A stretch of 64,000 nt of DNA from Pseudothauera nasutitermitis (GTDB lineage: Bacteria > Pseudomonadota > Gammaproteobacteria > Burkholderiales > Rhodocyclaceae): assembly GCF_004801295.1 (NCBI RefSeq), contig NZ_SSOC01000001.1:744001-808000 (forward strand), given 5' to 3'. Shown piece after piece: positions 11,928-21,631 of the stretch (its first letter is position 1; every line of letters begins with the position of its first letter). Below the pieces are notes generated by a model, which was not told where the DNA came from, ran no database searches, and worked only from the letters and a program-made list of their open reading frames with translations. A program made the position numbers and the translations under genes.

Positions 11928-12425
11928 ATGAAAGTGTTTGGCATCGCCGGCTGGTCCGGTTCCGGCAAGACCACCCTGCTCGAAAAGCTCATCCCGGAGA
12001 TCACCGCGCGCGGGCTGAGCGTGTCGGTGATCAAGCACACCCACCACGATTTCGACATCGACAAGCCCGGCAAGGACTCCTGGCGCCACCGCGAGGCGGG
12101 TGCCAGCCAGGTGCTGCTGCTGGGCAGCCAGCGCTGGGCGCTGATGCACGAACTGCGCGGCCGGCCGGAACCCACGCTGGAAGAGCAGTTGAGCCTGCTG
12201 CAAACCGTCGATCTGGTGCTGATCGAAGGCTACAAGGCTTCCGCCGTGCCCAAGATCGAAATCCACCGCCCGGCGCACGGCAAGCCGCCCCTGTGGCCGG
12301 ACAACGATTCCGTGGTGGCGGTGGCCAGCGACGTGGAACTGGCCGACTGCCCCCTGCCGCTGCTGCCGCTCAACGAGCCGGCGGCGGTGGCCGAATTCAT
12401 CCTTGCCCATCTGGAGTCTGCATGA
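11928..12425 (+). CDS. mobB: molybdopterin-guanine dinucleotide biosynthesis adapter MobB
   Basis: A 165-residue P-loop GTPase-like protein with Walker A GWSGSGKTTLLEKL at residues 6-19 and the MobB signature VIKHTHHDFDIDKPGKDSWRHREAGA. MobB helps attach GMP to molybdopterin, delivering GTP or cofactor to MobA, although it is often dispensable. It overlaps moeA by four bases (ATGA), so the two are translationally coupled in a molybdenum-cofactor operon. No molybdenum-cofactor riboswitch-like leader is evident in the 90 bases upstream. Confidence 0.95.
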   Translation: MKVFGIAGWSGSGKTTLLEKLIPEITARGLSVSVIKHTHHDFDIDKPGKDSWRHREAGASQVLLLGSQRWALMHELRGRPEPTLEEQLSLLQTVDLVLIEGYKASAVPKIEIHRPAHGKPPLWPDNDSVVAVASDVELADCPLPLLPLNEPAAVAEFILAHLESA

Positions 12426-13627
12426 GGGCCGAACTGATTTCCTTCGACGAAGCCTTCGAACGCCTGGTCGCCGCCGCGCGTCCGCTGCGCGAGATCGACG
12501 AGGTCGATCTGCACAGGGCGGCCGGCCGCGTGCTGGCCGTCGATCTGGTCTCGGACATCGATCTGCCGCCGATGGACAACTCGGCGATGGACGGCTACGC
12601 CCTGCGCGTGGCCGATGTCCCCGCGCCGGGCACGCGCCTGCCGGTTTCCCAACGCATTCCCGCCGGCAGCGTGGGTCATGCCCTGCAGGCGGGCACGGCG
12701 GCGCGCATCTTCACCGGCGCGCCGCTGCCGCCCGGCGCCGACGCGGTGGTCATGCAGGAGTTGTGCGAGCACACGGGCGACAGCGTCCTCATCAACCACC
12801 TGCCGCGCCAGGGCGAATTCATCCGCCGCGCCGGGGGCGACATCGCGCGCGGGCGCCGCGTGCTGGCCGCGGGCACCCGCCTGCGCGCCCAGGAAGTCGC
12901 CCTGGCGGCCTCGGTCGGCCTGCCCGCGCTGGCGGTGCGCCGGCGTCTGCGCGTCGCGCTGCTGTCCACCGGCAGCGAACTGAACCAGCCGGGCCAGCCG
13001 CTGCCGCCGGGCGGCATCTACAACTCCAACCGTTTCCTGCTGCGCGCGTTGCTGACCGGACTGGGCTGCGAGGTGACCGACCTGGGCATCGTCGCCGATG
13101 AACTGCCCGCCACCCGCCGCGCCCTGCGCGAGGCTGCCGAGGGGCACGACCTGATCCTCACCACCGGCGGCGTCTCGGTGGGCGAGGAAGACCACGTGAA
13201 ACCGGCGGTGGAGGCCGAGGGCGAACTGCACATGTGGCGCATCGCCATGAAGCCGGGCAAGCCGCTGGCCCACGGGCGCGTACATGCCGCCGCCTTCATC
13301 GGCCTGCCGGGCAACCCGGTGGCGAGTTTCGTCGGCTTCCTGATGCTGGTACGGCCCTTCATCCTGGCCTCCCAGGGCGTGGCCGAGGTGCAGCCCGACA
13401 GCGTGCGCCTGCGCGCGGATTTCGATTGGACGAAGCCGGATTCCCGCCGCGAATTCCTGCGCGCGCGCATGACTGAGACGGGCGGCGTGGAGCTGTTCGA
13501 CAACCAGGGCTCCGCCGCACTCAACGCCGCCAGCTGGGCCAACGGCCTGGTCGATATTCCCGCCGGCCAGGCGGTGGCGCGCGGCGAGCCGGTGCGCTTC
13601 CTGCCGTTCGGCGGCCTGCTATCCTGA
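12422..13627 (+). CDS. moeA: molybdopterin molybdenumtransferase MoeA
   Basis: A 401-residue enzyme inserting molybdate into adenylylated molybdopterin. The family motif PPMDNSAMDGYALR is at about residues 44-57. The central MoCF-binding domain carries STGSEL, NSN and the GGVSVGEED loop, and the MPGKP-like turn reads MKPGKP. The C-terminal domain IV (about 330-400) is complete. The start overlaps the mobB stop, which fixes it. It acts with MobB upstream and MoaD/MoaE downstream. Confidence 0.96.
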   Translation: MRAELISFDEAFERLVAAARPLREIDEVDLHRAAGRVLAVDLVSDIDLPPMDNSAMDGYALRVADVPAPGTRLPVSQRIPAGSVGHALQAGTAARIFTGAPLPPGADAVVMQELCEHTGDSVLINHLPRQGEFIRRAGGDIARGRRVLAAGTRLRAQEVALAASVGLPALAVRRRLRVALLSTGSELNQPGQPLPPGGIYNSNRFLLRALLTGLGCEVTDLGIVADELPATRRALREAAEGHDLILTTGGVSVGEEDHVKPAVEAEGELHMWRIAMKPGKPLAHGRVHAAAFIGLPGNPVASFVGFLMLVRPFILASQGVAEVQPDSVRLRADFDWTKPDSRREFLRARMTETGGVELFDNQGSAALNAASWANGLVDIPAGQAVARGEPVRFLPFGGLLS

Positions 13628-13660
13628 AAGCGGCGGGCGTCTGCCGCTGGAGAAAGAACC

Positions 13661-13918
13661 ATGAGCGAACTGAACATTCTGTACTTCGCCAGCCTGCGTG
13701 AAGCGCTGGGTTGCAGTGGGGAGCGCCTCGCGCTGCCCGATGGCGTGCGTACCGTGGGTGCGCTGCGCGAGCACCTCGCCGCGCGCGGCGAAGGCTGGGC
13801 GGCGCTGGGCGCCGGGCGCAACGTGCGCGCCGCGCTCGACCAGCGCATGGTCGGGCCGGATGCGCCGCTGGCCGGAGGCGAGGAGGTGGCCTTCTTCCCG
13901 CCGGTGACCGGGGGCTGA
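13661..13918 (+). CDS. moaD: molybdopterin synthase small subunit MoaD
   Basis: An 85-residue ubiquitin-fold protein ending in the required Gly-Gly tail (FFPPVTGG). The C-terminal thiocarboxylate donates sulfur to precursor Z on MoaE. It starts MSELNILYFASLREALG, matching the family, and is preceded by GGAGAAAG. The gene ends three bases before moaE, its direct partner. Confidence 0.95.
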   Translation: MSELNILYFASLREALGCSGERLALPDGVRTVGALREHLAARGEGWAALGAGRNVRAALDQRMVGPDAPLAGGEEVAFFPPVTGG

Positions 13919-13921
13919 GCG

Positions 13922-14377
13922 ATGTCGGTCAGCGTGCAGCGGGAGGACTTCGACGCCGGCGCGGAAATCGCCGCGCTGTCGGCCGGCAACGCCGGAGTCG
14001 GCGCGGTGGCCAGCTTCGTCGGCCTGGTGCGCGATGCGGGCCACGACCAGCGCGTGGAGGCGATGACCCTGGAACACTATCCGGGCATGACCGAACGCGC
14101 GCTCGCCGAGATCGTCGTCGAAGCCGAAGGGCGCTGGCGCCTGCTCGGCACGCGGGTGATCCACCGCCACGGCCGCCTGCTGCCGGGCGAGCGCATCGTC
14201 TTCGTCGGCGTGGCCAGCGCGCATCGCGGGGACGCCTTCGCGGCCTGCGAATTCATCATGGACTACCTGAAGACGCGCGCACCGTTCTGGAAGCGCGAGG
14301 AAACGCCGGAAGGCGCCCGGTGGGTGGATGCGCGCGAGAGCGACGACGAGGCTGCGGCGCGCTGGAACGCGAACTGA
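13922..14377 (+). CDS. moaE: molybdopterin synthase large subunit MoaE
   Basis: A 151-residue catalytic subunit of molybdopterin synthase. Family motifs are present: GAVASFVGLVRD near residues 29-40, LEHYPGMTE, VIHRHGRLLPGE, VGVASAHRGDAFAACEFIMDYLK and the Lys-containing PFWKREE. Three bases separate it from moaD. It is the last gene of the mobB-moeA-moaD-moaE run and is convergent with the phasin gene. Confidence 0.96.
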   Translation: MSVSVQREDFDAGAEIAALSAGNAGVGAVASFVGLVRDAGHDQRVEAMTLEHYPGMTERALAEIVVEAEGRWRLLGTRVIHRHGRLLPGERIVFVGVASAHRGDAFAACEFIMDYLKTRAPFWKREETPEGARWVDARESDDEAAARWNAN

Positions 14378-14380
14378 GCA

Positions 14381-14408
14381 AAAAACAAGGCGCCCGCGGG
14401 CGCCTTGT
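14381..14408 (-). terminator. intrinsic terminator of the phasin gene, possibly also moaE
   Basis: A 24-base palindrome (ACAAGGCGCCCG plus its complement, 14385-14408) lies between the convergent moaE and phasin genes. The run of A on the left gives a T-tail only for minus-strand transcripts, so it mainly serves the phasin gene. Confidence 0.8.
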
Positions 14409-14448
14409 GATCTTCCAGGATGGCGCAGAGCCGTCCGGTGAAGTGTGC

Positions 14449-14958
14449 TTACTTGCGGCCCTTGGGCGGCTGGAGGTTGCTGAACGCCTGGAAGGCCTCG
14501 GTGGAGGCGCGGGTGACCTGCTCGAAGGCGCTGCGCGTGGTGTCCATCGCGGTCTGGATGGCGCTGATCGCGTTCTGGTCGGTGATCGGCAGGCCCTTGA
14601 AGAGCTTCTGCAGGGCGTCGAACACGTCGTTGCTGCCGGTGGACAGCTGTTCGCCGACCAGCTTGCCGACCTCGGTCTGTGTGCGCGTGGTGATCTCGGC
14701 GATCTCGCGGGCGGTGGACAGCAGCTTCTCGGTGGTGGCCTGGGCGAACTGGGTGCGCAGATCGATCGCAGCCTTCGGGTCCTTCAGCGTGCTCAGCGCC
14801 TTGGCGTTTTCCACGCCGTCCTCGAACAGGGTCTTGGCGGTCGCAACCTGCAGTTCCAGGATGCGCTGGGAGTTCTCGATGGACAGCTGCGCCAGGCGCA
14901 CGGCCGCTTCGAGGTTTTTCTTCTGCAACTCGCTGGTTTGGTCTTGCTTGATGGCCAT
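14449..14958 (-). CDS. phasin family protein (PHA granule-associated)
   Basis: A 169-residue, almost wholly helical protein of the Phasin_2 type. It begins MAIKQDQTSELQKKNLEAAV and has heptad-like hydrophobic spacing, then a Gln/Pro-rich tail ending PPKGRK. Phasins coat polyhydroxyalkanoate granules. The start at 14958 has GGAGG six bases upstream. A TGCTATGTT extended -10-like element lies about 105 bases upstream. PHA synthase genes are not in this window, so the link to storage rests on the family. Confidence 0.88.
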   Translation of the reverse strand: MAIKQDQTSELQKKNLEAAVRLAQLSIENSQRILELQVATAKTLFEDGVENAKALSTLKDPKAAIDLRTQFAQATTEKLLSTAREIAEITTRTQTEVGKLVGEQLSTGSNDVFDALQKLFKGLPITDQNAISAIQTAMDTTRSAFEQVTRASTEAFQAFSNLQPPKGRK

Positions 14959-15202
14959 GTGTATCCTCCAGGCGCTCGGTTGGTGTCGGGCGCGGCGCGC
15001 CCCGATCCGGTGACGATGACGCCGATCGGCATTCCCATGCCGCTCCCTCGGCCTCGGCAGCAAACATAGCACAGGGAAATGTGCAACTGTTGTAGACCGC
15101 GACAATTCGCTTTTCCGGATGGAGCGATCGTGCATCAAGGAGCGCCGTCCGGGCGGCCGGGGGCGTGCCGGATTCCCCGCTCTGGGTAATCCGCCCTGGC
15201 GC

Positions 15203-16396
15203 CTACCAGGCCACGGCGAAGTCGCCGACGGCGCCGTCGCGCCACACCCGCGCCGCCGCCTGCGCCGCCAGGCAGTCCGTGCGCCGGGCCGCGTCGTAGC
15301 TGCACAGCAGCTGGCCGGAGGAGGGCGAACCCGCCGCGTTGAAGGACGGCTGGCCGGCGCGCGGCACGGCCGGGCTCAGTTCGACCCAGCCGCCCGGCTC
15401 GCCGGCGCGCCGCACGTACAGCAGCACCACCGTCGTGGACGGCAGTTCGCAATCGGCCGGGCCCTGCCAGGTATAGCCGCCGTCCACGGTGGGCTCGCCC
15501 AGGAGCACGCCCAGGTTCCAGTGCACGGTGAATGATTCCACCCCGCAGCGGCCGACCGTCAGGTTGCGCTTGGTCATGCTGCCGCGGCCCGGCCCCTGTC
15601 CGGCGCCGTTGGCCTCGGCGCTGGCCGCCTCGATGCGCACGCCAGCGCCGCTGCTGCCGGGCTCGACGCGCGCGGGCAGGGGCGTGCCCGCCGTGCCGGT
15701 GGCGAACGACGTGGAAGGGGAAGCCGGCGCGGCGGCCGGCGCGGACGGGCCGCCGGCCGCAGTCGCCGTCGTGTCCGGCCCGTGCTGCGTTTCCGCCGGG
15801 CGCTGCCGCTGTCCGGCTTCGCGCTCGCGGCGCTGCGCCTCGGCCTGCTGCTGCCGCTCGCGCTCCCACTGTGCCTGCCGTTCGCGTTCGAGCCGCTGCC
15901 GTTCGTGCCGCTCGACCATGCGCTCGGTGCGGCGCAGGCGTTCCAGGTCCGTCTGCACGCCCGCGCCGATCCTCCTCGCAGCGTCGCCCAGGAAATCGGG
16001 CTGCGGCTGGTCGGCGATGCGTTCGGTCCGTTCGCGCTCTTCCCGCAGCGCGCGGGCGCGCCGCTGTTCGGCCTCGGCCTCGGTTGCGGCGCGTTCCTCC
16101 TCCTCGCGCCGCTGCGCCGCCTCGCGCAAGGCCTGCTGGCGTTGTTCTTCCGCCAGCCGCCGGGCCTCGCGCTCGCGCGCGGCCTGTTCCTGGGCGGCCT
16201 CGATCTCGCCGCTGCGCACGGCGCCGGAAAACAGCGAATCCGCCGCCGGCGCCCCGCTTGCCGGCGGCACAGCGGGCGCCGCGCCGCCGCCCACGGCCTG
16301 GGAGAACAGGCCGCCGCCCTGCTGCGCCCAGCCTGGCGCCGCGGCGGCGCAGAACAGCACGCCCAGGGCGGCGGCGCAGCCCGCGCGCCGGCTCAC
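15203..16396 (-). CDS. exported coiled-coil protein of unknown function
   Basis: A 397-residue protein translated from a GTG that overlaps the TGA of the upstream gene (GTGA), so the two are coupled. A signal peptide ends near PGWA. Residues about 60-205 are a long highly charged helix of Arg, Glu, Gln and Ala. A low-complexity Ala/Pro/Gly linker follows, then a compact C-terminal domain (about 265-397) with four cysteines that could form disulfides. It ends the two-gene unit with 16393-18351. I do not recognise the family; an envelope role is inference from the signal peptide. Confidence 0.72.
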   Translation of the reverse strand: MSRRAGCAAALGVLFCAAAAPGWAQQGGGLFSQAVGGGAAPAVPPASGAPAADSLFSGAVRSGEIEAAQEQAAREREARRLAEEQRQQALREAAQRREEEERAATEAEAEQRRARALREERERTERIADQPQPDFLGDAARRIGAGVQTDLERLRRTERMVERHERQRLERERQAQWERERQQQAEAQRREREAGQRQRPAETQHGPDTTATAAGGPSAPAAAPASPSTSFATGTAGTPLPARVEPGSSGAGVRIEAASAEANGAGQGPGRGSMTKRNLTVGRCGVESFTVHWNLGVLLGEPTVDGGYTWQGPADCELPSTTVVLLYVRRAGEPGGWVELSPAVPRAGQPSFNAAGSPSSGQLLCSYDAARRTDCLAAQAAARVWRDGAVGDFAVAW

Positions 16397-18351
16397 GGCC
16401 GCGCCTCCGTCTGCGCCTGTGCGGCAGCGGGCTGGCGCTGGAGCGCATAGGTCAGGCCGCCGCCGGTGCCGACCAGCACGCGGCCGTCGGCCAGTTCGGC
16501 CCAATGGCCGAAGCGGTAGCCCTGGTTGCCGGCATATTCCCTGATCTGGTGGTCAGGGGGAATGACGAAGCCGCTTGCGGGATTCTGCCGAGCCGCTTCA
16601 GCCGCCTTGCGCGCGAAGTCGTCGATGCTGGCCTTGTTCCCATGGCGCAGCGGCAGGGCCCATTGGAGGCCGCCGGCATCGAAGGCGGCCAGCACGGCCA
16701 GCGGCTGCCGGTCCAGCCACAGGTCGGCGTCCAGCCGCTGGCCGTCGGCCAGCACCGTGGCGTGCAGGTCCTTGGGAAAGCTCAGGTTCAGCAGTGCCAG
16801 CACGCTGCCGTCGGCCAGCCGGCCGGCCTGGGCCAGCGCCACCTCGCCGGCCAGATCGGCGGCGATGAGATCATGTTCCCGGCCGGCCACGCGCAGGCGG
16901 TGGCTGTCCGCGCCGGAGGCGGGGGCCAGCAGCTCGGCCACGGCTTCGTCCGCGCCGGGCTGGCGGGGCGTGGCACTGAGGCCGGCGCGGGTGTCGATGC
17001 GCCACTGCCCCCACAGCCACTCCCAGCCTTCGCCCGCACTGCCCGCTTCCAGGCGCGCGGGCGGCCACCAGTCGGGCCGCCGCGCCGTGCCGGTCTGCAG
17101 CAGCAGGCTGGCGCGCAGGCTGCCGTCGCGCTCGAAGATGCGCAGCGCGCGCAGCGGTTTGTCGGCCTCATGTGCCTTGCCCAGCCCACCGTCAGCGGCG
17201 GTGCGCACCGCGCGGCCGGCCACCAGCAGGGCGCCGTCGGGCAGCACGGCGCAGTCGTCCAGGCCGCTGTCGAACCAGTAGCGGCGGCCGCCGGCAAAGG
17301 CGCCTTCGGGATGGTCCTGGGGCATGCCCCAGGCGGTGCTGTCGGCGACTGTGCCCTGCGCGTCGACCCAGGCCCACAGGCCGGCGCGCTTGGGAGCGGC
17401 ACCCAGCTGCAGGTTGGCGCAGATGCGCAGTTCGCCGGTTGCGTCGGCGGCCACGCGGACGATCTCGCTGCGCCAACCGGCGGAAAAGTACTCCGGATGC
17501 CCCTGGTGCGCGGGCCGCCCCGGCACCAGGTAGCCGTGACTCCCCCATTCTCCGACCGCATGGCCGCTGTCGAACATCGCCGCGGTGACCACATCGAGGG
17601 ATGGGGGGGCTGAAGAGGAGGGCGAGCGTAGCCAGATGCGGTTGAAATCGTAGACCTGCAACCATGCCGGCTGCCCGTCGGCGGCGAAACTCCGCAGTGC
17701 GGCCGGGGGCAGTTGCGGCAGGTCCAGGCGCGGCCAGCTGCCGTCGATCTTCGCCGCGTCCAGGGCCGTGCCGGTCGGCCGGTGGCCGTAGGCCAGCCAG
17801 CCGCCGCCGGGCAGGGCGTGCAGGCCGTTCTGACGCTCGCCGGCATACCACTCGTAGTTCCATCCGCCGAGCCAGCGGGTGTCGCTGGGCAGGGCGCTCA
17901 CCGTCACCGCCCGCGGTGCGCGTTCCATGGCCCGCAGCAGGGGCGCATCCAGCAGCGCCCGGGCGCGTTCACGCTCGCGCGCGGCGGCGCTGGCGGCCTG
18001 TTCCAGCGCGTCGTAGCGCGACAGCGCCTGCGCGTACAGCGCGTGCTCGCGCCCGGCCTGGGCGATGAAGGCTTCGAGTGCGGCGCGCGCCTCCAGCGGC
18101 TGGCCGGCCTTTTCCAGTGCCACGCCCTCGTAGTAGCGCATCTCGGCGCCCACCGTGCCGTCGGCGCCGCGGAATTCGGCCAGATGCTTGAGGAAGTCGG
18201 CGTAGCGTTCGGTCTTGACAGCCTCGACCATGCGCAGCTCCAGCAGGTCGCGCTGCGCTGCGGGGGACAGCTGGGCGTGGGCGGCGGACAGCGCCAGGGC
18301 CAGGCCGGCGGCGGCCAGCAAGCGGGTTGCGGAGGCAGTTGTCGTTCTCAT
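16393..18351 (-). CDS. exported protein of unknown function with N-terminal repeat-like helices
   Basis: A 652-residue protein with a clear signal peptide (MRTTTASATRLLAAAGLALA, cut near AHA-Q). Residues 28-140 resemble TPR-like helical hairpins. The rest is rich in Trp, Gly and Asp, with many short beta-type blocks such as LPDGALLVAGRAV and ELADGRVLVGTGGGL, which suggests a beta-propeller. It is divergent from clpB and coupled to the next exported protein. No catalytic motif is seen. The pair may form an envelope complex, which is inference from coupling and shared export. Confidence 0.8.
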   Translation of the reverse strand: MRTTTASATRLLAAAGLALALSAAHAQLSPAAQRDLLELRMVEAVKTERYADFLKHLAEFRGADGTVGAEMRYYEGVALEKAGQPLEARAALEAFIAQAGREHALYAQALSRYDALEQAASAAARERERARALLDAPLLRAMERAPRAVTVSALPSDTRWLGGWNYEWYAGERQNGLHALPGGGWLAYGHRPTGTALDAAKIDGSWPRLDLPQLPPAALRSFAADGQPAWLQVYDFNRIWLRSPSSSAPPSLDVVTAAMFDSGHAVGEWGSHGYLVPGRPAHQGHPEYFSAGWRSEIVRVAADATGELRICANLQLGAAPKRAGLWAWVDAQGTVADSTAWGMPQDHPEGAFAGGRRYWFDSGLDDCAVLPDGALLVAGRAVRTAADGGLGKAHEADKPLRALRIFERDGSLRASLLLQTGTARRPDWWPPARLEAGSAGEGWEWLWGQWRIDTRAGLSATPRQPGADEAVAELLAPASGADSHRLRVAGREHDLIAADLAGEVALAQAGRLADGSVLALLNLSFPKDLHATVLADGQRLDADLWLDRQPLAVLAAFDAGGLQWALPLRHGNKASIDDFARKAAEAARQNPASGFVIPPDHQIREYAGNQGYRFGHWAELADGRVLVGTGGGLTYALQRQPAAAQAQTEARP

Positions 18352-18446
18352 GGCGGCATCGGTCTCGCTGGGTCGTGGGTCGGGGGTACGGAATCATAAC
18401 AAACTGTAACCGCTCGACTTCCGCGCGGCCGCCGCGCGCGGCTTCT

Positions 18447-18474
18447 CTTGAACGTGCCGGAATGCACCCCACAT
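18447..18474 (+). promoter_or_regulatory. sigma-32 heat-shock promoter of clpB
   Basis: CTTGAA at 18447-18452 and CCCCACAT at 18467-18474 are separated by 14 bases, close to the sigma-32 consensus CTTGAA-N11-16-CCCCATNT. Transcription would begin near 18480, about 30 bases before the clpB ATG. Confidence 0.85.
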
Positions 18475-18510
18475 AGGAGGCAGTTCAAATCCATCGGGGA
18501 AATTCCTGCC

Positions 18511-21090
18511 ATGCGCTTCGACAAGCTCACCACCAAGTTTCAGCAGGCCATCGCGGATGCGCAGAGCATCGCGGTGGGCAACGACCAGCAGTTCATCGAG
18601 CCGGCCCACCTGCTCGCCGCCATGCTCGACCAGGACGACGGCGGCACGGTTTCTCTGTTGCAGCGCGCCGGCGTCAACGTGCCGCCGCTGAAGACCGCCC
18701 TGCAGCGCGCCATTGAGCGCCTGCCCAAGGTGGAAGGCCACGGCGGGGAAGTGCAGGTGGGGCGCGACCTGAACAATCTGCTCAACCTCACCGACAAGGA
18801 GGCGCAGAAGCGCGGCGACCAGTTCATCGCCAGCGAGATGTTCCTGCTCGCGCTGGCCGACGATAAAGGCGAGACCGGCCGCCTGCTGAAGGAATACGGC
18901 CTGACCCGCAAGGCGCTGGAGGCCGCGGTGGATGCCGTGCGCGGCGGGCAGCACGTGGACAGCCAGGAGGCCGAGGGCCAGCGCGAGGCGCTGAAGAAGT
19001 ACTGTCTGGACCTCACCGAGCGCGCCCACGCCGGCAAGCTGGACCCGGTGATCGGTCGCGACGACGAGATCCGCCGCGCCATCCAGATCCTCCAGCGCCG
19101 CACCAAGAACAACCCGGTGCTGATCGGCGAGCCCGGCGTGGGCAAGACCGCCATCGTCGAGGGGCTGGCGCAGCGTATCGTCAATGACGAGGTGCCGGAG
19201 AGCCTGAAGGGCAAGCGCGTGCTGTCGCTCGACATGGCCGCGCTGCTGGCCGGCGCCAAGTACCGCGGCGAGTTCGAGGAGCGCCTGAAGGCGGTGCTCA
19301 AGGACATCGCCCAGGAAGAAGGGCGCATCATCGTCTTCATCGACGAAATCCATACCATGGTCGGCGCCGGCAAGGCCGAGGGCGCCATCGACGCCGGCAA
19401 CATGCTCAAGCCTGCGCTGGCGCGCGGCGAGCTGCACTGCATCGGCGCCACCACGCTGGACGAATACCGCAAGTACATCGAGAAGGATGCCGCGCTGGAG
19501 CGCCGCTTCCAGAAGGTGCTGGTGGACGAGCCCACGGTGGAATCCACCATCGCCATCCTGCGCGGCCTGCAGGAGAAGTACGAGATCCACCACGGCGTGG
19601 ACATCACCGACCCGGCCATCGTCGCCGCGGCCGAACTCTCCCACCGCTACATCACCGACCGCTTCCTGCCGGACAAGGCCATCGACCTGATCGACGAGGC
19701 CGCCGCGCGCATCAAGATGGAGATCGATTCCAAGCCGGAGGTCATGGACAAGCTCGACCGCCGCATGATCCAGCTGAAGATCGAGCGCGAGGCAGTGAAG
19801 CGCGAGAAGGACGAGGCTTCGCAGAAGCGCCTGCAGCTGATCGAGGAAGAACTCGCCAAGCTGCAGCGCGAGTACAACGACCTGGAAGAGGTGTGGAAGG
19901 CGGAAAAGGCCAAGGTGCAGGGCTCCGCCCACATCAAGGAAGAGATCGACCGGGTGCGCGCGCTGATGGCGGATTTCCAGCGCAAGGGCCAGCTCGACAA
20001 GGTCGCCGAACTGCAGTACGGCAAGCTGCCGCAGCTGGAAGCACAACTGAAGGCGGCCGAGCAGGCCGGCGGCGATGGCACGCCCAACAAGCTCTTGCGT
20101 ACCGAGGTGGGCGCCGAGGAAATCGCCGAGGTGGTCTCGCGCGCCACCGGTATCCCGGTCAGCAAGATGATGCAGGGCGAGCGCGACAAGCTGCTGCACA
20201 TGGAAGAGCGCCTGCACGCCCGCGTGGTGGGGCAGGACGAGGCCGTGCGCCTGGTGTCGGACGCCATCCGCCGCTCGCGTGCCGGGCTGGCCGACGAGAA
20301 CCGCCCCTACGGCTCCTTCCTGTTCCTCGGCCCCACCGGCGTGGGCAAGACCGAGCTGTGCAAGAGCCTGGCGGAATTCCTGTTCGATTCGGAGGAGCAC
20401 CTGATCCGCATCGACATGAGCGAGTTCATGGAGAAGCATTCGGTCGCCCGCCTGATCGGCGCGCCGCCGGGCTACGTGGGCTACGAGGAAGGCGGCTACC
20501 TCACCGAGCAGGTGCGCCGCAAGCCGTACAGCGTGATCCTCTTCGACGAGGTGGAGAAGGCCCACCCGGACGTCTTCAACGTGCTGCTGCAGGTGCTCGA
20601 CGACGGCCGCATGACCGACGGGCAGGGCCGCACGGTGGACTTCAAGAACACCGTGATCGTCATGACCAGCAACCTCGGCAGCCAGATGATCCAGCAGATG
20701 TCGGGCGATGACTACCAGGTGATCAAGCTGGCGGTGATGGCCGAGGTGAAGACCTTCTTCCGCCCGGAGTTCATCAACCGCATCGACGAGGTGGTGGTGT
20801 TCCACGCCCTGGACGAGAAGAACATCGCCGGCATCGCGCGCATCCAGCTGAAGTATCTGGAAAAGCGCCTGGCGCGCCTGGAGATGGGGCTGGAGGTCAG
20901 CGACGCGGCGCTCGCCGAGATCGCCGAGGCCGGCTTCGATCCGGTGTTCGGCGCGCGGCCGCTCAAGCGCGCCATCCAGGAGCGCATCGAGAATCCGCTG
21001 GCCAAGGCGATCCTGGAAGGCCAGTTCGGCGCCAAGGATCGCATCCGCGTGGATGCCGCCAACGGCAAGCTGAAGTTCGCCCGCGCCTGA
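18511..21090 (+). CDS. clpB: ATP-dependent disaggregase ClpB
   Basis: An 859-residue hexameric chaperone that pulls proteins out of aggregates with DnaK. The N-domain covers about 1-145. Nucleotide domain 1 has Walker A GEPGVGKT at 206-213 and Walker [14 protein letters not shown]. The coiled-coil middle domain (about 410-520) distinguishes ClpB from ClpA. Nucleotide domain 2 has GPTGVGKTE, with pore loop GYVGYEEGG. Length matches the family (E. coli 857). The start follows the heat-shock promoter; an upstream ATG at 18448 lies inside that promoter and is rejected. Confidence 0.98.
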   Translation: MRFDKLTTKFQQAIADAQSIAVGNDQQFIEPAHLLAAMLDQDDGGTVSLLQRAGVNVPPLKTALQRAIERLPKVEGHGGEVQVGRDLNNLLNLTDKEAQKRGDQFIASEMFLLALADDKGETGRLLKEYGLTRKALEAAVDAVRGGQHVDSQEAEGQREALKKYCLDLTERAHAGKLDPVIGRDDEIRRAIQILQRRTKNNPVLIGEPGVGKTAIVEGLAQRIVNDEVPESLKGKRVLSLDMAALLAGAKYRGEFEERLKAVLKDIAQEEGRIIVFIDEIHTMVGAGKAEGAIDAGNMLKPALARGELHCIGATTLDEYRKYIEKDAALERRFQKVLVDEPTVESTIAILRGLQEKYEIHHGVDITDPAIVAAAELSHRYITDRFLPDKAIDLIDEAAARIKMEIDSKPEVMDKLDRRMIQLKIEREAVKREKDEASQKRLQLIEEELAKLQREYNDLEEVWKAEKAKVQGSAHIKEEIDRVRALMADFQRKGQLDKVAELQYGKLPQLEAQLKAAEQAGGDGTPNKLLRTEVGAEEIAEVVSRATGIPVSKMMQGERDKLLHMEERLHARVVGQDEAVRLVSDAIRRSRAGLADENRPYGSFLFLGPTGVGKTELCKSLAEFLFDSEEHLIRIDMSEFMEKHSVARLIGAPPGYVGYEEGGYLTEQVRRKPYSVILFDEVEKAHPDVFNVLLQVLDDGRMTDGQGRTVDFKNTVIVMTSNLGSQMIQQMSGDDYQVIKLAVMAEVKTFFRPEFINRIDEVVVFHALDEKNIAGIARIQLKYLEKRLARLEMGLEVSDAALAEIAEAGFDPVFGARPLKRAIQERIENPLAKAILEGQFGAKDRIRVDAANGKLKFARA

Positions 21091-21104
21091 TCCAGCCCAT
21101 CTCG

Positions 21105-21137
21105 CGCGCCGCCGCACGATGCGGCGGCGCGTGCTTT
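21105..21137 (+). terminator. hairpin terminator after clpB
   Basis: A 12-bp perfect GC-rich stem (21105-21116 with 21120-21131), three-base loop, then TGCTTTC. The T-tail is short, but the position 15 bases after clpB supports it. Confidence 0.7.
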
Positions 21138-21168
21138 CGGGCCGTGGCGGCTGCGCTGGCCACAGGGG

Positions 21169-21624
21169 TCAGCCCTGGATTCTCTTTTCCATGAACACGC
21201 TGTTGGGGTCTTCGCCATAGCCGCCGAACGGGCCGCGCCGTCTGTACCCCGCGCGTTCATACAAGGCGATGGCTGCGGGTTGGAGGTAGCCGGTTTCCAG
21301 CATGAAGCGGTGGCAGCCGTGCGTGCGCGCTTCGGCTTCGAGCCAGGCGAGCAGCGCGCGGGCGATGCCCCGGCCGCGCTGCGCGGGGCGCACGAACATG
21401 CGCTTCAGTTCGCCGTATGCGTCTTCCAGCACGATGGCCCCGCAGCCGATGGCTCGTCCGCCACCGTCGCGGGCCACGGCGAACAGGACGTTGGGCCGCG
21501 ACAGCGCAGCGACATCGATGCCGTGATGGCTTTCGGCCGGGTAGAGAGGCTTCTGGTAGGCGTCGAGTTCTTCGATGAGCGCCAGGACGTCGGGCTGGTC
21601 GGCGGATTCGAGGGCGATGTGCAT
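21169..21624 (-). CDS. GNAT-family N-acetyltransferase
   Basis: A 151-residue acetyltransferase. The acetyl-CoA-binding motif A is visible as MFVRPAQRGRGIARALLAWLEAEA, followed by the typical C-terminal NG-type segment ALYERAGYRRRGPFGGYGEDP. The start MHIALES was chosen because upstream residues overlap the gene before it and are not GNAT-like. It lies seven bases downstream of the 21632-22057 gene, so the two are probably co-transcribed. The substrate is unknown; the C-terminal pattern resembles small-molecule or amino-acid acetyltransferases. Confidence 0.85.
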   Translation of the reverse strand: MHIALESADQPDVLALIEELDAYQKPLYPAESHHGIDVAALSRPNVLFAVARDGGGRAIGCGAIVLEDAYGELKRMFVRPAQRGRGIARALLAWLEAEARTHGCHRFMLETGYLQPAAIALYERAGYRRRGPFGGYGEDPNSVFMEKRIQG

Positions 21625-21631
21625 GGACCGA

